DNA from: an uncultured Muribaculaceae bacterium
Lineage (GTDB): Bacteria; Bacteroidota; Bacteroidia; Bacteroidales; Muribaculaceae
Direction of reading: 5' to 3'
Assembly (NCBI GenBank): GCA_910579305.1
Contig: CAJTTA010000044.1
Location: 1 to 17,225, forward strand
Length of the DNA: 17,225 nucleotides
Shown: positions 13,242 through 17,225 of the stretch, piece after piece
Numbering within the stretch: position 1 is the first letter of the stretch
Layout: every line of letters begins with the position of its first letter
Program-made: the position numbers and the translations under genes
The notes under the pieces: generated by a model
Database searches by the model: none
What the model saw: only the letters and a program-made list of their open reading frames with translations
Told to the model about the DNA's origin: nothing

Positions 13242-13904
13242 ATGGATCGGCAAGACATGAAGATAATATATGAATGGGACACGGATTATCGTTCCATGTG
13301 GGAGAGACAGCGCGAGTGGCAGCAGTCTCTTATAGATGGGGCGGGAGAGCCGCTCATTGTGTGCACAGAGCATAAGCCTGTGTATACTCTGGGCCGTCAC
13401 GGCCATGCCGAAAATATGCTTCATCTGCCTGATGGGGTGGAGTGCATCCGTATAGACCGGGGCGGCGATATAACATATCATGGCCCCGGGCAGCTTGTGG
13501 TCTATCCTATAGTCTCGCTGCATGCTCTGAAGCTTGGCGTGAAGGCATATGTGGATATTCTTGAACAGGCTGTGATAGACACTCTGTCGCATTGGGGTGT
13601 GAGAGGCGAAAGGGTGGAAGGCGCCACGGGAGTGTGGATAGGCAAAGGTTCATCACGTGAGCGCAAGGTGTGTGCCATCGGGGTGAAAGTGAGCCGTGGT
13701 GTGACCATGCACGGACTGGCTTTGTGTGTGTGCAATCCACTGGAACCCTTTCATGCGATCAATCCATGTGGCTTTGTAGACAAAGGAGTGACCACGCTTC
13801 ATCGTGAGCTTGAAGATGCAGTGGAGCCCCCGTCTCTCCGGCAAGTGGCAGAGTGTCTCGCCACTCGTCTTAGCGAACTACTCACCTCAGGGCGCAAGGG
13901 ATAA
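13242..13904 (+). CDS. lipB: Lipoyl(octanoyl) transferase
   Basis: This 220-residue protein moves octanoyl from acyl carrier protein to the lipoyl domains of 2-oxoacid dehydrogenases or GcvH. Key sites are the RGGDITYHGPGQ loop (73-84), K142 in RKVCAIGVKVSRG and the acyl-accepting C176 in INPCGFVDKGVTTL. I chose ATG 13242, 7 bases after lipA; ATG 13257 (MKIIYEW) is equally possible. The frame upstream to 13176 only overlaps lipA. The lipA-lipB order shows a complete de novo lipoylation pathway. Confidence 0.95.
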   Translation: MDRQDMKIIYEWDTDYRSMWERQREWQQSLIDGAGEPLIVCTEHKPVYTLGRHGHAENMLHLPDGVECIRIDRGGDITYHGPGQLVVYPIVSLHALKLGVKAYVDILEQAVIDTLSHWGVRGERVEGATGVWIGKGSSRERKVCAIGVKVSRGVTMHGLALCVCNPLEPFHAINPCGFVDKGVTTLHRELEDAVEPPSLRQVAECLATRLSELLTSGRKG

Positions 13905-13923
13905 ATTTACTTAATATAGGGTA

Positions 13924-13954
13924 TTTCGCGCGCGCGCGAAAACAGGTAATTTTG
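13924..13954 (+). promoter_or_regulatory. Promoter of the LuxR-type gene, with TTT(CG)6AAA in its spacer
   Basis: TAATTTTG at 13947-13954 is a perfect -7 box; TTTC at 13924-13927 is a 3-of-4 -33 box at 19 bases. The -33 box and most of the spacer are one perfect 18-bp palindrome, TTTCGCGCGCGCGCGAAA (13924-13941). The predicted start (about 13957) is about 2 bases before the ATG at 13959, so the message would be effectively leaderless. Alternating CG of this length can adopt Z-DNA under negative supercoiling. Confidence 0.7.
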
Positions 13955-13958
13955 CAAT

Positions 13959-14906
13959 ATGAATTCAGGAACATATACTCCGACCCAGTCTTTGCGCGGC
14001 ATTCTTGCCTCCCATCCCGATCTGCTCACCACACTGAGCCGGTTTGGCATACCTCTTGGTTTTGGTGACAAAAGTGTGGAAAACGTCTGTCGTGAGGCCG
14101 ATGTGGACTGCACCACATTTCTGGCCGTAATCTCGATTCTCACAGGGCATCTTCCCAATGCTGCTGCCGAAGAGATCTCATTGCCCACGCTGCTGGGCTA
14201 TCTGCGCAATTCTCACCGATATTTTCTGAATTTTGCTCTGCCACGAGTGCGTCGTGATCTTATTGAGGCTATCAGCGGAGAGGGGTCCGGCGAGCTCTCG
14301 ATGATGATCCTCAAGTTTTATGATGATTTTGTGGTGGAGGTAGACCGCCATATGACTGAAGAAGAGCGGGAAATATTTGTGCCGGTAGGCACCATGATAG
14401 AGGGCCGTGCCGTGCCGGGGTTCTCTATTGAAAGCTTTTCCACAGGTCATCGCCCTATGGACTCCAAACTGCGGGAGCTTAAGGAAATCTTCGTATGCCA
14501 TTATCATGGCGACACCCCGTCGCGTGCAGATCTATTGAATTCCGTCTTGCTCGACATCATCAATTGCGGAAATGAGATTGCGGCGCATGCCCGGGTTGAG
14601 GATATGCTTCTTGTGCCGGCCGTGCGTGGGATAGAGGATAATCTTGAGCCCGGACATGCGGCAGCATCTGCCGCAGCTGTTGAAGGGGACACGCAGACCC
14701 TCACTCCAAGAGAAAAGGAGATCGTGGCGGCCATAGCGCATGGACTCGGCAACAAGCAGATCGCCGACCGCCTGTGTGTGTCGGTTCATACCGTGACCAC
14801 ACACCGCCGTAATATCTGTGCCAAGCTCGATATCCATTCTCCTGCCGGACTTACTATATATGCCTTGATTCACGGCATTATCTCCATTGATGAGATACGT
14901 CCCTGA
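13959..14906 (+). CDS. Hemerythrin/RIC-like di-iron sensor fused to a LuxR-type DNA-binding domain
   Basis: This is a 315-residue protein. Residues about 10-62 resemble the ScdA/RIC N-terminal domain (LASHPDLLTTLSRFGIPLGFG), with the usual CC-GG replaced. Residues about 75-225 are a hemerythrin-type helical bundle with candidate iron ligands H86 (NSHRYF), H131 and E135 (DRHMTEEE), H164 (TGHRPMD) and H210 with E214 (AHARVED). Residues 248-306 are a LuxR/GerE helix-turn-helix (LTPREKEIVAAIAHGLGNKQIADRL, then SVHTVTTHRRNICAKL). RIC proteins and hemerythrins handle iron, oxygen or nitric oxide, so this should be a one-component regulator responding to one of these in the cytoplasm. It has no REC domain. 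It has its own promoter just after lipB, and no neighbour names its target. Confidence 0.85.
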   Translation: MNSGTYTPTQSLRGILASHPDLLTTLSRFGIPLGFGDKSVENVCREADVDCTTFLAVISILTGHLPNAAAEEISLPTLLGYLRNSHRYFLNFALPRVRRDLIEAISGEGSGELSMMILKFYDDFVVEVDRHMTEEEREIFVPVGTMIEGRAVPGFSIESFSTGHRPMDSKLRELKEIFVCHYHGDTPSRADLLNSVLLDIINCGNEIAAHARVEDMLLVPAVRGIEDNLEPGHAAASAAAVEGDTQTLTPREKEIVAAIAHGLGNKQIADRLCVSVHTVTTHRRNICAKLDIHSPAGLTIYALIHGIISIDEIRP

Positions 14907-14985
14907 CGTTGGGATTCTGCAAAGAGGTTGTTTTTGGGTTTAACAGCTTCTCAGATTGAGTCGGAATTTCAATGCCTTTTATTGC

Positions 14986-15083
14986 AGAGATGGATTTCCG
15001 GATTATTTCAGCCAAGTCGCCCCGGGGCTGTTCGCAAGAAAGCGCTCCCGGCATCGGCTGAGATAATCCGGAAATCCATCTCT
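14986..15083. repeat. 28-bp inverted repeat with a 42-base loop
   Basis: The left arm 14986-15013 begins AGAGATGGATTTCCGG; the right arm 15056-15083 ends CCGGAAATCCATCTCT. The 28 positions are complementary except one, which in RNA is a G-U pair, so a transcript would form a 28-bp helix. The loop contains GCCCCGGGGC (15019-15028). There is no T-tract after it and no clear target-site duplication. It starts 80 bases after the LuxR-type gene and could be a terminator-like barrier, a MITE-like repeat or an RNA processing signal. Confidence 0.8.
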
Positions 15084-15270
15084 ACAGGTTAATATCAAGG
15101 GCAGGAGTGGGCCTTCGGAGTAGAGACATGTGTTGATTCGGATATCCCGCAAAAGTTGTAAAAATATCACATTGTCACCAAAACATGTTATAAAGCATAT
15201 TTGCAGGGCAACTATTCTGAAAATCCGAGGGCGAAACCTGAAAAGATAGCAAATTGTCATGAAATAATTG

Positions 15271-15310
15271 CCAAATAATTTGGTGGGTCCGACAGAAAGC
15301 CTTACCTTTG
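15271..15310 (+). promoter_or_regulatory. Canonical promoter of an orphan transcript with an overlapping palindrome
   Basis: TTTG (15279-15282), 20 bases, then TACCTTTG (15303-15310) is an exact consensus promoter. A perfect 13-bp palindrome, CCAAATAATTTGG (15271-15283), overlaps the -33 box and may be an operator. The predicted start is about 15313. No conventional gene follows. Confidence 0.75.
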
Positions 15311-15543
15311 CACCGTAATCACAAGCGAGAGATACCGGGCCTCCCTGCAGAGGTCTGCAAGAAGACAGCCGTGGCAAAGAGAGTTTGGCTCTGTTGATGA
15401 TCCATATCAATATTTGCGTAAACTAAACTCTATCTTTGAAACTAATACCACGGGAAACTTGGAAACTGCTATTTTTAATGGACATGCTATCATAAGGATA
15501 TTTTACCCGATGTGAATCGGGCACCCTCCAAAAGTTGATAGAT

Positions 15544-15645
15544 ATGGACCTTGGATCTAATACCATTAAAACACATCCTTCATCTAAGGGCTTCTCGGCC
15601 CGGCTGCTTCTTCTCTCATTCGTTTTGTACAGTCCATTGTTTTAA
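15544..15645 (+). CDS. Possible 33-residue hydrophobic peptide
   Basis: A frame starting ATGGACCTTGG encodes a polar, basic N-terminal half (MDLGSNTIKTHPSSKGFSAR) and a hydrophobic C-terminal stretch (LLLLSFVLYSPLF), then TAA. It could be a single-span membrane peptide, such as a type I toxin-like peptide, or the severed signal region of a lost exported protein. It lies about 230 bases into the orphan transcript and 27 bases before the terminator stem. No homologue is known to me and no antisense promoter was found opposite it. Confidence 0.3.
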   Translation: MDLGSNTIKTHPSSKGFSARLLLLSFVLYSPLF

Positions 15646-15671
15646 CCGATTGATACCTTATATAATACCTC

Positions 15672-15700
15672 ATGCCGGAACCTTGACGTTTCGGCATTTT
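15672..15700 (+). terminator. Terminator of the orphan transcript
   Basis: ATGCCGGAAC (15672-15681) pairs with GTTTCGGCAT (15688-15697) through ten pairs (one G-T) around a 6-base loop and runs into TTTT then GCATTT. The minus strand has no T-run after the stem, so it acts rightwards. Confidence 0.72.
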
Positions 15701-15757
15701 GCATTTAAGTGATCCATATATTGGCGAAAAGATAAAGACTAAACTGCAAGCCCATAG

Positions 15758-16555
15758 CTATCGTTTTAGTAGGCCATGCAGGATCTGACCGACCGGAAGT
15801 CCGATGGCTACTTTTTTCTTTCCCCTTCCCACTTTTATATAAGGAGTCACAATCGGTTCGGACTCATATCTTTGAGTGCCCACTTGTTGTACTGCCTGAC
15901 CGCCGACCAATACACCAAACCCTGCCCCCGCATCATAATTGATGTGGCCTCCTACTTTAGATGTGCCATAGCAGCCCACCATAGCCGGTGTCATAGGAAG
16001 ACCGTCTCCTATTACGGGTGGTACACCAAAATAATATGTACCAAAGGCTGTGACTGATATTTTCGGATTGATTTGATAAGTCACGCTTCCGTTTAATCCA
16101 TACTGTGTATGCAAGCCTTGGAAATATCCGTACTTGTTGACAACTCCACATGCGCGAAATGTAAAACTTCCGACTCTTTGATATATACCAATTGAGCCAG
16201 TGTCGATTTGCATAAGTCCGGGATAGGCCGCCGTCCATACTGATGCAATTAGTTCTCCGCCTTTCCATGGGAAGATTGAGGCTTGCCTGGGTATGAAAGA
16301 CAATTTCGGAACCTTCAAGTCGAGATATCGCTCTATATTATAGTTAAGCAATGGATCAAATTCAGAATTATATCTGAACGACGGATTATAATAATTCAGT
16401 AAAATACCTTTCCCTGTGAGACCGATTGGATTGGTGGGTATAGCTGAGTAAATATCCATATCCTGTACACGAATGACGGAATCAATATGCTCTGTCTGTG
16501 CGAAACAACATAGTGAATATATATAGAATATAAGACAAACAATACGTTTCATCAT
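15758..16555 (-). CDS. Exported, probably outer-membrane protein of unknown function
   Basis: This 265-residue protein has a signal peptide (MMKRIVCLIFYIYSLCCFAQ, cleavage after about A19-Q20). The mature part has the alternating, glycine- and aromatic-rich segments of a small beta-barrel or beta-rich surface protein (GSFTFRACGVVNKYGYF, YGLNGSVTYQINPKISVTAFGTYYFG, DAGAGFGVLVGGQAV). I do not recognise a named family. Its start codon overlaps the stop of the response regulator (TAATG), so the two are translationally coupled and probably belong to one signalling operon. The start could be either of two adjacent ATG codons. The gene converges on the orphan transcript; no terminator for the minus strand is evident. 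Confidence 0.8.
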   Translation of the reverse strand: MMKRIVCLIFYIYSLCCFAQTEHIDSVIRVQDMDIYSAIPTNPIGLTGKGILLNYYNPSFRYNSEFDPLLNYNIERYLDLKVPKLSFIPRQASIFPWKGGELIASVWTAAYPGLMQIDTGSIGIYQRVGSFTFRACGVVNKYGYFQGLHTQYGLNGSVTYQINPKISVTAFGTYYFGVPPVIGDGLPMTPAMVGCYGTSKVGGHINYDAGAGFGVLVGGQAVQQVGTQRYESEPIVTPYIKVGRGKKKVAIGLPVGQILHGLLKR

Positions 16556-17225
16556 TATCTTGGCTTTAGAGTCAGCATGTAGCCGAAGCCACGCTGATTG
16601 ATGATTGAGATTGAGGGATCATGGCGCAATGCTCGGCGGAGTTTGTGGATGTAGCCATGCAGGGAGTTTCGGTTGCTTTGTTCATCGCGCTGCCATACAG
16701 CAATCATCAGTTCCGAGGCATCGACAGTCTTGCCGATATTGGTTGCCAGGCGTTCAAGTATCTTGGCTTCAAAATGAGACAACTCTGATTCTTTATCCCC
16801 TAATGATAAAGTCTGGGTAGTCACATTAAATGTATAGGCACCTATCGCAAACCGGATGTCTTCTGTGCGATTGACGCCATATCTCCGTAACAGAGCTTTT
16901 ATCCGTACAATCAGCTCGCGGAGTTCAAACGGCTTTTTCAGGTAATCGTTGGCTCCAATCTCAAACCCCTGCTCTACATCATCTATTGTGCTTTTTGCGG
17001 TGAGGAAAAGCAATGGCACTGTCGGTGACAATTTCCTGATCATCTTCGCCATGGTGAACCCATCCATTTTGGGCATCATGACATCCGCTACCACAATATC
17101 GGCTCCTTCGGATTTGAATTTGCCAATTCCTTCTATGCCGTCAACAGCCGTGATAACGTCATAGCCTTGCCCGCGCAGAGTGTCGGCGACAATCAGCGTC
17201 AGGTCTTCCTCATCTTCTACAAACA
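16555..17225 (-). CDS. OmpR/PhoB-family response regulator, 5' end outside the window
   Basis: The frame is open to the window edge (222 residues seen, beginning FVEDEEDLTLIVADTL), so only a few N-terminal residues are missing; a GTG near 17094 is internal. The receiver domain shows the acidic pair in VEDEE, the phosphorylated Asp in VVADVMMPKMDG, Thr in LFLTAKS and Lys in DYLKKPFE. The winged-helix domain occupies the last 95 residues (SHFEAKILERLA ... NSLHGYIHKLRRALRHDPSISIINQRGFGYML). The wording resembles the RprY group of Bacteroides. A sensor kinase gene is expected just upstream, outside the window. It probably controls envelope genes, perhaps including the coupled exported protein. 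Confidence 0.93.
   Translation of the reverse strand, partial: FVEDEEDLTLIVADTLRGQGYDVITAVDGIEGIGKFKSEGADIVVADVMMPKMDGFTMAKMIRKLSPTVPLLFLTAKSTIDDVEQGFEIGANDYLKKPFELRELIVRIKALLRRYGVNRTEDIRFAIGAYTFNVTTQTLSLGDKESELSHFEAKILERLATNIGKTVDASELMIAVWQRDEQSNRNSLHGYIHKLRRALRHDPSISIINQRGFGYMLTLKPR

Larger units (their letters stand above)
15313..15700 (+). ncRNA. Candidate orphan RNA, about 390 bases, promoter to terminator
   Basis: The unit runs from the consensus promoter to a good terminator with no frame longer than 33 codons on this strand. Structural elements include TGCAGA-GG-TCTGCA (15346-15359) and a hairpin CCCGAT-GTGA-ATCGGG (15506-15521). Tiny frames lie inside: a 9-residue one (MIHINICVN, from about 15396), a 5-residue one (MDMLS) and a 33-residue one at 15544-15645. 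It could be a regulatory RNA, the mRNA of a small membrane peptide with a long leader, or the remnant 5' end of a lost gene. A second TAnnTTTG box (TATCTTTG, 15431-15438) lacks a correctly spaced -33 box. Confidence 0.45.
14907..15757. other. Long gene-poor region between convergent genes
   Basis: These 851 bases hold a 28-bp near-perfect inverted repeat (14986-15083), a segment at 15084-15270 where I see nothing recognisable, a complete promoter-leader-terminator unit (15271-15700), and about 57 further bases before the stop of the leftward gene. The only long frame, on the minus strand at 15003-15410, has low-complexity composition, crosses the promoter and the repeat, and matches nothing I know, so it is not annotated. 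Confidence 0.6.

Noticed and set aside
12500..13282. 260-residue minus-strand frame opposite lipA
   Set aside because: The plus-strand frame has all six cluster cysteines and the RSSYHA motif of lipoyl synthase. The antisense frame is a shadow and starts beyond the lipA stop.
15003..15410. 135-residue minus-strand frame in the gene-poor region
   Set aside because: It runs through the 28-bp inverted repeat and the orphan promoter, has a cysteine- and arginine-rich random-looking composition, and has no visible domain.
15506..15521. CCCGAT-GTGA-ATCGGG hairpin as a terminator
   Set aside because: There is no T-run after it on either strand, so it is kept only as a structural element of the orphan RNA.
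16605..16820. Plus-strand frames opposite the response regulator
   Set aside because: The minus strand encodes a complete REC plus winged-helix protein. The plus-strand frames are shadows.

Overview
The window looks like a Bacteroidales chromosome, and I infer a Muribaculaceae-type gut bacterium. Four promoters fit the Bacteroidetes sigma-ABfr pattern (TTTG, about 20 bases, TAnnTTTG). Start codons lack Shine-Dalgarno sequences. The amylase ends in an NLQG...GIYIVKRG tail, and the response regulator resembles Bacteroides RprY. No rRNA, tRNA, CRISPR array or insertion-sequence transposase is visible.

Bases 1 to about 4290 are the end of a prophage or prophage-derived element. Reading rightwards there are a truncated membrane protein, a strong terminator, and a compact lysis cassette: YfiM-like membrane protein, holin, PG-binding/amidase endolysin, and a lipoprotein with a C-terminal membrane anchor that has the build of a unimolecular spanin. 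Two tandem terminators follow. On the opposite strand lie an 88-residue free-standing RNA polymerase alpha-CTD-like protein and a tyrosine integrase. A promoter inside the 3' end of the integrase gene, a hairpin and a terminator precede the alpha-CTD gene, which suggests a small RNA or an attenuator. The other end of the element is outside the window, so its exact border cannot be set.

From about 4290 the content is chromosomal. A secreted GH13 alpha-amylase with two starch-binding modules has its own promoter, a dyad over the -33 box, and a 5'-terminal mRNA hairpin. A tight run of genes on the same strand follows a canonical promoter at 7519-7550: S1/P1 nuclease, HSDR_N-type PD-(D/E)XK protein, UvrD/PcrA helicase, carboxynorspermidine decarboxylase (nspC), then lipA and lipB. 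Several of these overlap by 4 bases or abut. Next is a gene for a di-iron (hemerythrin/RIC-like) sensor fused to a LuxR-type DNA-binding domain, behind a promoter that contains TTT(CG)6AAA.

An 851-base region without a conventional gene (14907-15757) contains a near-perfect 28-bp inverted repeat. It also holds a complete promoter-to-terminator unit of about 390 bases that encodes at most tiny peptides, one of them a 33-residue hydrophobic peptide. The window ends with a leftward pair: an OmpR-family response regulator cut by the window edge, coupled by TAATG to an exported, probably outer-membrane, protein of unknown function.

The items most worth a second look are the u-spanin candidate, the free-standing alpha-CTD with its attenuator-like leader, the orphan transcript at 15313-15700, the (CG)6 palindrome in the luxR-type promoter, and the 28-bp inverted repeat.
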